A stretch of DNA of 64,000 nucleotides, taken from contig CP123444.1 of the NCBI GenBank assembly GCA_029866965.1, forward strand, positions 1,901,501 through 1,965,500, given 5' to 3'. Position numbers and translations under genes: made by a program. The stretch's first letter is position 1, and the number at the start of each line of letters is the position of its first letter. The notes under the pieces were generated by a model that saw nothing but the letters and a program-made list of their open reading frames with translations, searched no databases and was not told where the DNA came from. The DNA comes from Flavobacteriaceae bacterium YJPT1-3 (GTDB lineage Bacteria; Bacteroidota; Bacteroidia; Flavobacteriales; Flavobacteriaceae). Positions 35,272-44,430 of this stretch are shown piece by piece.

Positions 35272-35390
35272 GCTAGCGCTCGTCTTTGACGTGTGCTTTT
35301 AAGGTCTTACTGCCGAACCCAACAACTTTTGGTAAAGATTTCAAATAAAATGTGTCTTGACTCCACACGTCACAGACGGGCGCTAGTGGG
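35272..35390. repeat. Inverted-repeat-bounded element, copy 1 (119 bp)
   Basis: The left arm (35272-35295) and right arm (35364-35387) are about 24 bp, near-perfect inverted repeats (CGTCTTTGACG versus CGTCACAGACG cores, ends GCTAGCGCTC and GGGCGCTAGTGG). It ends 3 bases before the stop codon of the gene at 35394. Confidence 0.75.
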
Positions 35391-35393
35391 AAA

Positions 35394-36053
35394 TTAATCA
35401 ATTCCTAAGACATCTTTCATAGTTATATTTTTTTGCCTTAGCTTAATTGCCGTAAAAGTCATTTTGACCAGACTTGTCTGCAAAGAAAATTTCAAATAAG
35501 GCCTATTGGACATCGTAATGAAGTCACTAATGAAAAAATCCTTATGCAATTTGAATAGGTTACTGTCCAATATGGGAGTCTGCTCGCTGTAACAATACGT
35601 AAGGGTAATCATTTCTTTGGATTTATTTATTGCTTTATATTCATAACAAGAACAATCCAAACTCAGTATTGTTTCATTGGCGACTTTTTTCTTTTCTTTT
35701 AGAACTAATGAGTTGACAGATACGTCGATTGTATCTGCTTCGGTTATATTCTTATAAGTTGAAATTAATATTCCCTTTTCAGCAAAATAAAATTTAACAA
35801 ATTGGCCTGTCTCACCGTTACTTTCGTATTTTCGTGCAAAATTCCCTGATTCTAAGTAAAATACACTTACTTTTTCCCCATAATTATAAAGCAACTTTTC
35901 TTTATAGTCATCCGGGGCTAAGTCAGTGGTTTCAATTTCTGTTTTAAACTCTATAACACCAGTAAAGCTTTCTTGACCTAAACAAATTGTAGTCAATAGA
36001 ATTAAAGGATAAAGTGGATATTTAAACAAATTTTTACTGATATCTATTTTCAT
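35394..36053 (-). CDS. AT-rich secreted hypothetical protein in repeat cassette
   Basis: 219 residues from the ATG at 36053 (MKIDISKNLFKYPLYPLILL, a signal-peptide-like start ending near TTICLGQ). The body looks like the DUF4412/GLPGLI-type beta proteins (SFTGVIEFKTEIETTDLAPD, CSCYEYKAINKSKEMITLTY), but the match is weak. The codon and base use is clearly AT-richer than the genes around the cluster. It lies between repeat elements 1 and 2, reading towards element 1. Probably a horizontally moved accessory gene. Confidence 0.65.
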   Translation of the reverse strand: MKIDISKNLFKYPLYPLILLTTICLGQESFTGVIEFKTEIETTDLAPDDYKEKLLYNYGEKVSVFYLESGNFARKYESNGETGQFVKFYFAEKGILISTYKNITEADTIDVSVNSLVLKEKKKVANETILSLDCSCYEYKAINKSKEMITLTYCYSEQTPILDSNLFKLHKDFFISDFITMSNRPYLKFSLQTSLVKMTFTAIKLRQKNITMKDVLGID

Positions 36054-36126
36054 TGTTGAAACAATAATTTTTGGGTATTTCTGCCCATCCTTTTTTGGTG
36101 CTTTAAGGTATTTTGGAACTTCCCTG

Positions 36127-36201
36127 CCAGCGCTCGTTTGCAACGAGTGCGTTATCAGATTTTACTTTGTACGGTACCCGTCACAGACGGGCGTTAGCGG
36201 G
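36127..36201. repeat. Inverted-repeat-bounded element, copy 2 (75 bp)
   Basis: Left arm contains CGCTCGTTTGCAACGAGTGCG, right arm ACCCGTCACAGACGGGCG followed by TTAGCGGG. Each arm also folds on itself (CTCGT/ACGAG and CCCGT/ACGGG). Same orientation as copies 1 and 3. Confidence 0.75.
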
Positions 36202-36242
36202 GAAAGTAACATTATTAATTACTTTAACAGGGTATGTTATGA

Positions 36243-36653
36243 TTAAAAAGGTGGTTTATTCCAATTACATTTGAAACAATTTATCAAACTATCTGGGACA
36301 GGTTTGTCTAGATCTAATTCATGGAATTTTATATTCTGCAAACTATATTTCACAAGATATTTTCGGCCAATATAATCGATTAATGAATCATTTAGTTGCA
36401 CACTTAAGTATGGTTTTTTAGCGAGACCATAAGCTCCTTCATATTCATTACTATTTATATGAAACTTATAGGTAAACCATGGAGTTACTTTAGCACCTCG
36501 TTCTAGTTCAGTAATTTCTCCAATAGTGTAGCTGACCGGGCCATTGGTAAGCAAGTCATGGCGTCTTTGAGTTCCAAAATAAAAATATAAAAATAGAGAG
36601 AGTACGATAATAAATACGACTGAATCAAAAATGTTCTTTTTTGTCATTTTCAT
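36243..36653 (-). CDS. AT-rich small membrane protein in repeat cassette
   Basis: 136 residues from the ATG at 36653 (MKMTKKNIFDSV). A single N-terminal span (FIIVLSLFLYFYFGTQ) is followed by a beta-type domain (VSYTIGEITELERGAKVTPW, YKFHINSNEYEGAYG) reminiscent of DUF3592-like proteins, and a C-terminal CFKCNW. AT-rich like the gene at 35394. It lies between repeat elements 2 and 3, reading towards element 2. Function unknown. Confidence 0.6.
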   Translation of the reverse strand: MKMTKKNIFDSVVFIIVLSLFLYFYFGTQRRHDLLTNGPVSYTIGEITELERGAKVTPWFTYKFHINSNEYEGAYGLAKKPYLSVQLNDSLIDYIGRKYLVKYSLQNIKFHELDLDKPVPDSLINCFKCNWNKPPF

Positions 36654-36820
36654 AAAACAGGAACCCCTAATCGTCAATTTTAATTTTGTAGTCTGTAATT
36701 ATCAAGTTTGGCTAATAATTAAAGAATCATTTGGTCAAGTGTTTGACCACCGGGTTCAAAAAGGAATTTAAAAAATAAAATTGTCTTTCCTCCAAAAATA
36801 AACCATTTCCATTCTCCCGC

Positions 36821-37073
36821 AGCTACCGCTCTTCTTTGACCAGTGCTTTATCAAACAGTATAAGCCAAAATCCAAAAATATTCCTGTCAAAAAAAAACAC
36901 CTTGTCAATAGACCTTAGCAAAACTAACGAAGTATGCTGCCGTCGGATTTTGGAATTTATATTTTCTACTTCTGAGGCTAAAATACAAAAGGCACAGCTT
37001 TGCAGACCGTGATTCTTGCTATTCTAGACTTCTAACTTGGTACGGCACCCGTCACAGCCGGGCGCTAGCGGTG
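36821..37073. repeat. Inverted-repeat-bounded element, copy 3 (253 bp)
   Basis: Left arm CTACCGCTCTTCTTTGACC, right arm ACCCGTCACAGCCGGGCG then CTAGCGG. The interior is AT-rich with an internal CCAAAATCC / GGATTTTGG inverted pair. No gene is seen in the 36678-37134 gap otherwise. Confidence 0.7.
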
Positions 37074-37182
37074 AACTTTTGATGATAAAGGCTAACTAGC
37101 TTTAGCATAAACTTAACTTTTGCTCGGCCCTTAAATGTTAAAACCAAAGGAGGAAGTGTTTATATTTGTGGAAAAGCACTGC

Positions 37183-37539
37183 ATGAATCCAGCACAAGCG
37201 TATATCCTGAACGCCCCCGAACCGTATAAGACCATCATGTTACAATTACAAATGATCATCGAGTCTACCGTCCCCGGCCTGGACTTGCGGTTCAAATGGA
37301 ATGTTCCTTTTTTCTACCTCAACAAGACAAAGACTTTTTGCTTCCTGAAGCATAAAAAGGACTACATCGATCTGGGTCTGCCTTATGGGTATCGCTTAGA
37401 CAATAAGCACAATCAATTGATCGCCGGTGGGAATCGCAAAAATCTACGTTCTCTGCGCTACTATAAGCCCGAAGATATTGATGAGCAACTGCTTCGTGAC
37501 ACTTTAGAAGAACTGCACGAAATCCGCAAACGTAAATAA
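37183..37539 (+). CDS. DUF1801 (YdhG/YjbR-like) protein
   Basis: 118 residues from the ATG at 37183 (MNPAQAYILNAPEPYK); the upstream ATG at 37135 is in frame, but a TATATTTG -7-like box lies in between (37161-37168), which favours the later start. YILNAPEPYKTIMLQLQMII, LDLRFKWNVPFFYL and CFLKHKKDYIDLGLPYG identify the DUF1801 family, small cytosolic proteins of uncertain role. Monocistronic, convergent with kdsA. Confidence 0.8.
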   Translation: MNPAQAYILNAPEPYKTIMLQLQMIIESTVPGLDLRFKWNVPFFYLNKTKTFCFLKHKKDYIDLGLPYGYRLDNKHNQLIAGGNRKNLRSLRYYKPEDIDEQLLRDTLEELHEIRKRK

Positions 37540-37545
37540 GTCTTT

Positions 37546-38364
37546 TTAGAAGGTATTCACCACCGCCCGTAAGCGGCTGAGGTTGGTCAGTAATGATTCC
37601 AAATACTGCAGGTCCAGCATATTGGCCCCATCACTTTTGGCATGAGCCGGATCGAAGTGGGTTTCTATGAATAATCCGTCTACGCCTGCCGCTATTCCTG
37701 CCCGGGCAATGGTATTGATCATGTCCGGCCGTCCTCCGGTCACCCCGCTACTTTGATTGGGTTGTTGGAGCGAGTGAGTCACATCCAGGACCACCGGAGC
37801 AAATTGCTTCATGGTGGGGATTCCTCGAAAATCGACTACCATATCCTGATAGCCAAACATGGTTCCGCGATCGGTCACCATAACTTGCTCATTATGACTG
37901 TCCGTTACCTTGGTCACGGCGTGTTTCATGCTTTCCGGACTCATAAATTGCCCTTTTTTCAGGTTGACCACTTTCCCGGTCTCGGCCGCAGCGACCACCA
38001 AGTCGGTTTGCCGCACTAAAAATGCCGGAATCTGTAAAACATCCACAAATTCAGCAGCCATTTGGGCATCGGACTGTTCGTGAATATCCGTCACAGTGGG
38101 TACGTCAAAGGTTTCTGATACTTTTCGTAAAATCCGTAGTGCCTTCTCATCTCCAATACCGGTAAAACTGTCGATCCGACTGCGATTGGCCTTCTTAAAA
38201 CTCCCTTTGAATACATAAGGAATTTTCAAGTCATCAGTGATGCGAACCACCTGCTCGGCAATGCGCAGAGCCATCTCTTCTCCTTCGATGGCGCAGGGTC
38301 CGGCCAGCAGGAAAAAGGTATTGGAATTGGTATGCTTTAGCTTGGGTATACGGTCTAAGTTCAT
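37546..38364 (-). CDS. kdsA: 3-deoxy-8-phosphooctulonate synthase
   Basis: 272 residues from the ATG at 38364 (MNLDRIPKLKHTN). It condenses phosphoenolpyruvate and arabinose-5-phosphate to KDO-8-phosphate for lipopolysaccharide. The core motifs LLAGPCAIEGEE, YVFKGSFKKANRSR, GIGDEKALRIL, QIPAFLVRQTDL, KKGQFMSPESM, VTDRGTMFGYQ and DVTHSLQQP with SSGVTGGRP are all in order. The Asn in KKANRS and the missing metal-binding Cys at the N-terminal position point to the metal-independent class. A perfect -7 box lies 19 bases upstream. The longer upstream frame lacks conservation. Confidence 0.95.
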   Translation of the reverse strand: MNLDRIPKLKHTNSNTFFLLAGPCAIEGEEMALRIAEQVVRITDDLKIPYVFKGSFKKANRSRIDSFTGIGDEKALRILRKVSETFDVPTVTDIHEQSDAQMAAEFVDVLQIPAFLVRQTDLVVAAAETGKVVNLKKGQFMSPESMKHAVTKVTDSHNEQVMVTDRGTMFGYQDMVVDFRGIPTMKQFAPVVLDVTHSLQQPNQSSGVTGGRPDMINTIARAGIAAGVDGLFIETHFDPAHAKSDGANMLDLQYLESLLTNLSRLRAVVNTF

Positions 38365-38382
38365 GAGATCATCAATTGGCTG

Positions 38383-38390
38383 CAAAGATA
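38383..38390 (-). promoter_or_regulatory. -7 box of kdsA
   Basis: TATCTTTG on the minus strand followed by CAGCC; 19 bases before the kdsA ATG at 38364. Confidence 0.65.
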
Positions 38391-38467
38391 GGATTTTGTT
38401 GTGGTTGCTTCCAGCAGTCCTGCTCAGAATTGCCCGGCATGCCGTAACTTTAGGCAAATACTACACT

Positions 38468-39325
38468 ATGAAATCATACGCTTATTTGCTGACCACCCTA
38501 TGCTGTATTGCCCTATTCAGCTGCAAGGAACAATCCAAAACCGAGGCCAATGCTAAGGAAGAACCCATGACGGAGGCCACAACCCCCATGAGTTTTGCAG
38601 AACAACTGGATGCTTCACCCCGTCATCATGAATGGGTGACTTTGGAAGTTGGCGACAAGGAACTCTATACTTTTGTGGTCTACCCGGAAAAGAGTGAGCA
38701 AGTGAAAACCGTGATGGTGATCCATGAAAATCGCGGACTCAATGACTGGGCACGTTACTTCGCCGATCAATTGGCGGCCAAGGGATATATCGTTCTGGCA
38801 CCCGACTTACTGTCTAACGCTCAGCCAGGCATCGAAAAAACCACTGATTTTGAAGACAGCGATGCCGCCCGAGAAGCCATTTATGCCCTTTCGCCGGAAG
38901 GCGTGACCAAAGATCTGGATGCGGTTTTTGCTTTCGCGAAAGCGATGGATGCCGGAAACGGAGCCGTTGCCGTGGCCGGGTTCTGTTGGGGAGGTTCGCA
39001 GACCTTTCGCTACGCGACCAACAATCCTGATTTAACGAGTGCCCATGTTTTTTATGGCACCGGACCTAAAGGAGCCGAGGCCTACACTAAGATCAAGAGT
39101 CCCGTCTACGGCTACTACGGGGGGAATGACAATCGAGTGAACAGCACCATTGACAGCAGCAAAATCTATATGCAGGAGGCCAAAGCCATTTACGAGCCGG
39201 TGATCTATGAAGGGGCAGGCCATGCCTTTATGCGTCGCGGTGCCGAAGCCGACTCTGATGCCGCCAATAAAGCCGCTCATGACAGAGCCTGGGATCGTCT
39301 TTTGGATTTGCTGGAGAATGATTAG
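38468..39325 (+). CDS. Dienelactone hydrolase-family lipoprotein
   Basis: 285 residues from the ATG at 38468 (MKSYAYLLTTLCCIALFSC, lipobox LFSC). Earlier in-frame codons run antisense through kdsA and are not real. It is an alpha/beta hydrolase with MVIHENRGLNDWARYFADQL, the nucleophile motif AVAGFCWGGSQTFRY (Cys in place of Ser, as in dienelactone hydrolases) and the late GAGHAFMRRGAE for the His. Asp region in GYYGGNDNR. Exported and lipidated; substrate unknown. A perfect iterated palindrome (38930-38943) encodes AFAKA. Confidence 0.88.
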   Translation: MKSYAYLLTTLCCIALFSCKEQSKTEANAKEEPMTEATTPMSFAEQLDASPRHHEWVTLEVGDKELYTFVVYPEKSEQVKTVMVIHENRGLNDWARYFADQLAAKGYIVLAPDLLSNAQPGIEKTTDFEDSDAAREAIYALSPEGVTKDLDAVFAFAKAMDAGNGAVAVAGFCWGGSQTFRYATNNPDLTSAHVFYGTGPKGAEAYTKIKSPVYGYYGGNDNRVNSTIDSSKIYMQEAKAIYEPVIYEGAGHAFMRRGAEADSDAANKAAHDRAWDRLLDLLEND

Positions 39326-40044
39326 AGCATCAGCTCTTTCAGCTTGTCCATATATCCCCGACTCACGCGCACTACGCTATCGTTGGTCATAGTGACATCG
39401 TAGCTCTTGCCGTATTTATCCAGTTGTTTGATCGCACCCAGATTGATGATGGACGAGCGATGGACCCGTAAGAATTGTTTGGGTGGTAATTTTTCTTCCA
39501 GAGCGCTGATCCCGTAATTGCTGAGCAGCGTTTCACTTTGAGTGTGCAGTTTGGAATAGTCGCCGTAGGCTTCGATCCAAACAATATCAGCCACCGCTAT
39601 GGTGATTAATTTCTTATTGCGCTCTACCAATACGCGTTCGGGATAGGAGGGCGCCTCCATGATCAGACTTTGGGTCAGATTCCCCACTTCCTGGGTATTG
39701 TTGCTCAATTTTTCGATCGCTTTCGCGAAACGATCCTCCGTGTAGGGTTTAAGTAAATAATCTACCGCGTGCACCTCAAAGGCCTGCAGGGCGTATTTGT
39801 CATAGGCTGTGGAAAAGATGATCTGTGGAATTTCTTCCAAATGCGGAAGCACCTCAAAGCCGGTCATGCCGGGCATTTGTATGTCCAGAAAAACAATATC
39901 CGGTTTAAATTCGTTGATCACTTTGACAGCATCCACGCCGTTGTTGGCTTCGCCTACCACGATCAAATCAGGAAAGGCCTCCAGGTACTGCTGGATCAAG
40001 GTGCGTCCTGCCTTTTCATCGTCAATGACCACTACTTTCTTCAT
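39322..40044 (-). CDS. LytTR-family response regulator
   Basis: 240 residues. Receiver domain with VVVIDDEKAGR, phospho-Asp54 in IVFLDIQMPGM and the conserved Lys in DYLLKPYTEDRF. The LytTR DNA-binding domain is at about 140-240 (WIEAYGDYSKLHTQSETLLS, QFLRVHRSSIINLGAIKQLD, VRVSRGYMDKLKEL). Its start overlaps the stop of the histidine kinase by 4 bases, a tightly coupled two-component pair. Convergent with the hydrolase gene, sharing 4 bases of stop codons (39322-39325). Confidence 0.93.
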   Translation of the reverse strand: MKKVVVIDDEKAGRTLIQQYLEAFPDLIVVGEANNGVDAVKVINEFKPDIVFLDIQMPGMTGFEVLPHLEEIPQIIFSTAYDKYALQAFEVHAVDYLLKPYTEDRFAKAIEKLSNNTQEVGNLTQSLIMEAPSYPERVLVERNKKLITIAVADIVWIEAYGDYSKLHTQSETLLSNYGISALEEKLPPKQFLRVHRSSIINLGAIKQLDKYGKSYDVTMTNDSVVRVSRGYMDKLKELML

Positions 40045-41117
40045 ATCGCAAAGGTGATTTTGAGTCCGCGAGGATCATTATCCATCACCAGCAGGGTGGC
40101 ATCGTACATTTTTTCGAGTCGGAGTTTGGTATTGGTCAATCCAATGCCGGTATTGAAAAGCTGCGATTTGTCTTTGATGCCCACGCCGGTATCGGCGATC
40201 TCAAAATGCAAACGATCTTCTTTCTTAAAAATACGAATGCTGATGCTCCCGCCATCGATCAGGCTGGCGAGTCCGTGTTTAATGGAGTTTTCCACCAGGG
40301 GTTGCAACAGCATGGGGGGTACTTGCTCGTTCAACAGGTTCTCAGGAACGTCTACCTCGATCTTGAGACGATCTTCAAAGCGGGCTTTCTCTAGACTGAG
40401 GTATTTTTCAACGAATTCCAATTCTTCCCGTAATGGAACTGTTTCTTGCTGTGAAGCCTGCAGTTGATAGCGAAACAGATCAGCCAGGGTGGCGATCATT
40501 TCGCGGGTCTCTTCCTGCTCAGCAGGTACTGACGCATTGATGGTATTGAAGACATTATAAAGAAAATGCGGATTCAACTGGGCTTTGATGGCGGCCAGTT
40601 CACTTTTCATGGCGGCCTGACGCAGTTCCCCTTCGATGCGCAGCTTACGCTGATTTTCCTTAAAGTAGCGGTAGGCAAAATAGACCCCAAACTGAATCCA
40701 GAGAAAAAGGGTCGGGATGTACCAATCCCAGACTTCAGCGGGTCCGGTTAAGTGGGTAATTCCCCGGGCATCCAGCCAATCGTACCTCAGTTCGCGAGAG
40801 ATATAAACGATCGTAGGAGTGAGGAAGAAAATAGCCAGAATTTGGTAGCTCATTTTCTGTTTTCGAAGCAGATACACTCCCAAAAACCAGATGATCACGG
40901 AAGCCAATAAGAGGAAAGCGTACTGTCTTCCCGAGCCGTCCCAGTACCGGTCCGGTCGTAACCATCCCCAGTTGTCTGTGCCGAAAGCGAATCCGTTACC
41001 ATTGGTCCAGAGCACCAATCGATAAAGTAGCGAAAAGAAGAAGTAGAAGAGCACTAATCCGGTAATTTCCTTCCAGCTGATGCCTAAGGCTTTCAAGGGT
41101 CGAGATGCTGTTGTCAT
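40041..41117 (-). CDS. LytS-type sensor histidine kinase
   Basis: 358 residues. Four hydrophobic spans in the first ~150 residues. The His-kinase domain signature is LAAIKAQLNPHFLYNVFNTI (phospho-His near 184). The HATPase part shows PPMLLQPLVENSIKHGLASL and DTGVGIKDKSQLFNTGIGLT. It overlaps its LytTR response regulator by 4 bases. A secreted protein precedes it by about 14 bases in the same orientation and may be part of the unit. The signal sensed is unknown. Confidence 0.92.
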   Translation of the reverse strand: MTTASRPLKALGISWKEITGLVLFYFFFSLLYRLVLWTNGNGFAFGTDNWGWLRPDRYWDGSGRQYAFLLLASVIIWFLGVYLLRKQKMSYQILAIFFLTPTIVYISRELRYDWLDARGITHLTGPAEVWDWYIPTLFLWIQFGVYFAYRYFKENQRKLRIEGELRQAAMKSELAAIKAQLNPHFLYNVFNTINASVPAEQEETREMIATLADLFRYQLQASQQETVPLREELEFVEKYLSLEKARFEDRLKIEVDVPENLLNEQVPPMLLQPLVENSIKHGLASLIDGGSISIRIFKKEDRLHFEIADTGVGIKDKSQLFNTGIGLTNTKLRLEKMYDATLLVMDNDPRGLKITFAI

Positions 41118-41131
41118 GGTTTCGAATTTAC

Positions 41132-41716
41132 TTATTTTCTCTCAGATCGATCAAAAACCCACCAGAGCTCTCCGTTCTGAGGGTTGTAACTGATTTTAGC
41201 GGTACCTTCGGGGGTATCAACCAGATAGCGCCCACGCACATCCACTTCCTCATTATCGTACCAGGCACGCGCCACACCATCAAAGTAACGAAAGACAAGG
41301 CCGGTATTGAAAATCACCAGAATATTCTTTTTGTCGGGATCCTTGGCTTCAAAGTATTCTTTTTTAGCGGTAATTTCAATACCCTTCCTATTCTCACTGT
41401 AGGGCTTTACTTTGTTGTCATATTCAACAGTTTTAAGATAAATTCGGCCACTGTCCATACGATATTTATCGGTTCCTTCTTTGTAGTTAGGAGTGACCAA
41501 AAGGGTATGTAGTCCGTTAATAGCATAAGGTTCCTTAAGGTTGTCATTGGAAAGCACCATATCGTTTGCTTCATTAAATAAAAAGAATTCCGTTCCTGGT
41601 GGATAGTTGATCTCACTTTCCATGCCTTCCCCTCGGTCAATTACGAGATGAGTATAGCTCTGCGCCTGAATCAAAAAGCTGTTGACCAGCATAAATAAAA
41701 GTAGAATAGTTTTCAT
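41132..41716 (-). CDS. Secreted hypothetical protein upstream of LytS pair
   Basis: 194 residues from the ATG at 41716 (MKTILLLFMLVNSFLIQAQ, signal peptide); ATG at 41719 is adjacent. The mature part is beta-rich with YTHLVIDRGEGMESEINYPP, KYRMDSGRIYLKTVEYDNKV and a WWVFDRSERK end. No family recognised. Only 14 bases before the kinase start; could be a periplasmic partner of the sensor, but that is inference. Confidence 0.7.
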   Translation of the reverse strand: MKTILLLFMLVNSFLIQAQSYTHLVIDRGEGMESEINYPPGTEFFLFNEANDMVLSNDNLKEPYAINGLHTLLVTPNYKEGTDKYRMDSGRIYLKTVEYDNKVKPYSENRKGIEITAKKEYFEAKDPDKKNILVIFNTGLVFRYFDGVARAWYDNEEVDVRGRYLVDTPEGTAKISYNPQNGELWWVFDRSERK

Positions 41717-41907
41717 CATATCTTTTTTAAATGTTCGAAACAAACTTAAACAGCAGGTTTTCTCTTTAGAAGTGTCTTCAGACGAATCGTCCTATAGGTC
41801 GATGAACTGCCCGGGTCCACTCGGCGAACCATAGGGCCACTCATCGGATAAGGATTGGACACTCTTGTCCTTCTTTGGAGTTTTGGTACAGATAAAAATG
41901 AAAACCT

Positions 41908-44304
41908 ATGTATCGTATCATTCTTACCCTATTACTTATGTTTTTGGCCGCTTTCGCGAACGCGCAATCCGTTAAAGGCGTGCTTCTCAACGAGACCCAG
42001 GAACCCATTCCGTTCGCCACCGTTTCCCTGAACGATCAGGAAGGCACCTTGATCAAGGCGACCATAACCGAAGAAAACGGAAGCTTCCGCATCCCGGCTG
42101 TGGAGCCCGGCACTTATGAATTGGCCATCAGCAGTATTGGTTTTACACCTATTCAGCGAACCCTTGAGATACAGAATCAGGAAGTAAACCTGGGAACGTT
42201 GATCATGAGTACCAGTACGGAAAGCCTGGATGAGGTGCGTGTAGTGGTCGAAAAACCTATGGTAGAAGTCCTGGCCGATAAAACGGTTTTTAATGTCGAG
42301 AATACCATCAATGCTACCGGGACCAGCGCCTTTGAATTGCTGCGCAAGGCTCCCGGAGTTATCATTGATAATAATGGAGGCATTATTGTCGAAGGGAAAT
42401 CAGGGGTGCAGATCTTCATCAACGGAAAACTTTCTGTGTTGCAAGGCGAAGACTTAACCAACTACCTGGAAAGTCTACAAGCCACCGACATCGAAGCCGT
42501 CGAGATCATCACCCAGCCCTCTTCCAAATACGATGCAGCAGGAAATGCCGGGATCATCAATATCCGCCTCAAAAAGAATAAAGGATTGGGGACCAACGGG
42601 ACCGCGACAGCCGGTTTCACGGTGGGAAAATTTGGTCGCTACAACAGCAGCGTGAATTTCAATTCCCGGGGAGAAAAAGGCAATCTCTATGGGACCTACA
42701 GCAATCGATTTGGTCGATCTTTTGGATTCTTAGACCTCCTGCGACAACAAAACGGGATACAGTTTGATGCCCGCACCGAGAGTATTTACGATCAAAACAG
42801 CAATAATGTGAAATTGGGCTATGACTACTATGCCACCGAGAAGAGCACCTTCGGACTTATTCTCAATGGTAATTTCAATAACAGTCACGGCATTAACGAT
42901 ACCCGCACACCTATTCGTCCCATCAATACAGTTCAGAATGATAGCGTGTTGATCGCGAATAATCGGAATTCGAACAAATCGTATAACGCCAATGTCAATC
43001 TGAATTATCGTTACCAGGATACCACGGGTACCCTACTCAATGTGGACCTGGACTATGGTCAATACAGCAGTGATCGCAACGTTTTTCAACCCAACTTCTA
43101 CTTTAACGGAGAGGAGACCAGCATCCTAAGCCAGAATATCAACCGGCAGGAGACCCCCATTGACATTGAGATCTTTACAGCTAAAGCCGACTATGAACGC
43201 AATTTTATGGGTGGAGTAGTCGCTTTAGGCTTCAAGCTGTCCTGGGTCAAGACTGACAACGTCTTCGATTTTTTCAATCAACAGCAGGGAAACTTTGTTC
43301 TGGATGAAGCGCGAAGCAATCAATTCAAATACGATGAGAATATTAATGCCGCCTACCTCAATTTCAATAAAAAATGGGATCAGTGGAACGTGCAATTGGG
43401 CTTACGTATGGAGAATACCATTTCAGACGGGCGTTTGGAAAGCAGCCAGGAAAATGTAAACGATCGGGTAGAGCGGAATTACACCAATTTCTTCCCCAGT
43501 GGTGGATTGACCTATCAATTGAACCGTAAAAATCAGTTTGCTTTGACCTACAGCAAGCGCATCCAACGTCCCAATTACGCCTCGTTGAACCCTTTTGAGT
43601 TTCAATTGGATGAATTGAGCGGTAGCCGCGGGAACCCCTTCCTGCAGCCACAGTATACGGATAACATCAAGTTATCTCATACGTTCAACTACCGATTGAC
43701 CACCTCGCTGAGTTATAGCTACATCTCCGACTTTTTTGCGCGGGTCACTGTGGCTGATGGGGAGCGAAGCAACTTCCTGACCACCCTCAATGTGGCCAAT
43801 CAGGAGATCATTAATTTGGGTATCAGTTATCCTAAAAAGATCAACGACTGGTGGAATGTATATCTGAGTCTCAACGCCTATCAGAGTCGGTATATCGCCA
43901 CAAGTCCGGAGTTCCTTCCGGTGACCCAGGAGACCTTAAGTCTCTATGCCCAGAATACCTTCGAACTTCCCGCCGGATTGCGCATGGAAGTCAGCGGATG
44001 GTACAGTTCGCCCTCCGTATGGGGAGGTACCTATCAAACCCGGTCTTTAGGGTCACTGAACCTGGCGTTCCAGAAAAAATTTGCTGACGATCAATGGACA
44101 GCCCGACTCGCTTTTAACGATATTTTGTTCACCTCACCCTGGCAAGGAACCACTCAATTTGGAGATCTGTTTATCGATGGAAGCGGGGGTGGAGACAGTC
44201 GCAATGTTGCTTTTAGTCTGAGCTACAATTTTGGAAGCAATGAGATTAAAAAGGCCCGAAATCGCAAGACCGGATTGGAAGAGGAGCAGGATCGCATTGA
44301 GTAG
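41908..44304 (+). CDS. Outer-membrane beta-barrel (TonB-dependent receptor-like) protein
   Basis: 798 residues. Signal peptide, then a carboxypeptidase-regulatory-like domain (SVKGVLLNETQEPIPFATVS, about 20-105), a plug-type domain (about 120-230: NTINATGTSAFELLRKAPGV, GVQIFINGKLSVLQG, IEAVEIITQPSSKYDAAGNA) and a C-terminal barrel in the OMP-beta-barrel-3 style, ending with SLSYNFGSNEIKK. The sequence lacks an evident TonB box at the mature start. Substrate unknown. Monocistronic; a 13-of-14 iterated palindrome (41950-41963) lies in the signal region. Confidence 0.9.
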   Translation: MYRIILTLLLMFLAAFANAQSVKGVLLNETQEPIPFATVSLNDQEGTLIKATITEENGSFRIPAVEPGTYELAISSIGFTPIQRTLEIQNQEVNLGTLIMSTSTESLDEVRVVVEKPMVEVLADKTVFNVENTINATGTSAFELLRKAPGVIIDNNGGIIVEGKSGVQIFINGKLSVLQGEDLTNYLESLQATDIEAVEIITQPSSKYDAAGNAGIINIRLKKNKGLGTNGTATAGFTVGKFGRYNSSVNFNSRGEKGNLYGTYSNRFGRSFGFLDLLRQQNGIQFDARTESIYDQNSNNVKLGYDYYATEKSTFGLILNGNFNNSHGINDTRTPIRPINTVQNDSVLIANNRNSNKSYNANVNLNYRYQDTTGTLLNVDLDYGQYSSDRNVFQPNFYFNGEETSILSQNINRQETPIDIEIFTAKADYERNFMGGVVALGFKLSWVKTDNVFDFFNQQQGNFVLDEARSNQFKYDENINAAYLNFNKKWDQWNVQLGLRMENTISDGRLESSQENVNDRVERNYTNFFPSGGLTYQLNRKNQFALTYSKRIQRPNYASLNPFEFQLDELSGSRGNPFLQPQYTDNIKLSHTFNYRLTTSLSYSYISDFFARVTVADGERSNFLTTLNVANQEIINLGISYPKKINDWWNVYLSLNAYQSRYIATSPEFLPVTQETLSLYAQNTFELPAGLRMEVSGWYSSPSVWGGTYQTRSLGSLNLAFQKKFADDQWTARLAFNDILFTSPWQGTTQFGDLFIDGSGGGDSRNVAFSLSYNFGSNEIKKARNRKTGLEEEQDRIE

Positions 44305-44400
44305 TAAGGTGTTGAACCCCTGTAAAATAGGGTGGTCCTGGATAGATAGGATAAAATAATAGTTTGCCTTTGGGAGAACGAAATAACCAATAATTAAGTG

Positions 44401-44408
44401 TATCTTTG
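44401..44408 (+). promoter_or_regulatory. -7 box of typA
   Basis: TATCTTTG, 22 bases before the ATG at 44431. Perfect TAnnTTTG match. Confidence 0.65.
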
Positions 44409-44430
44409 CGCGCCGAAAAACAGGCCGGAT

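Noticed and set aside
35272-37073. Integron attC sites
   Set aside because: Although cassette-like, the repeats lack matching RYYYAAC/GTTRRRY pairs and no integrase gene is nearby; reported instead as an unnamed repeat family.
38237-38467. N-terminal extension of the dienelactone hydrolase frame
   Set aside because: Lies antisense within kdsA; the lipoprotein signal begins exactly at 38468.
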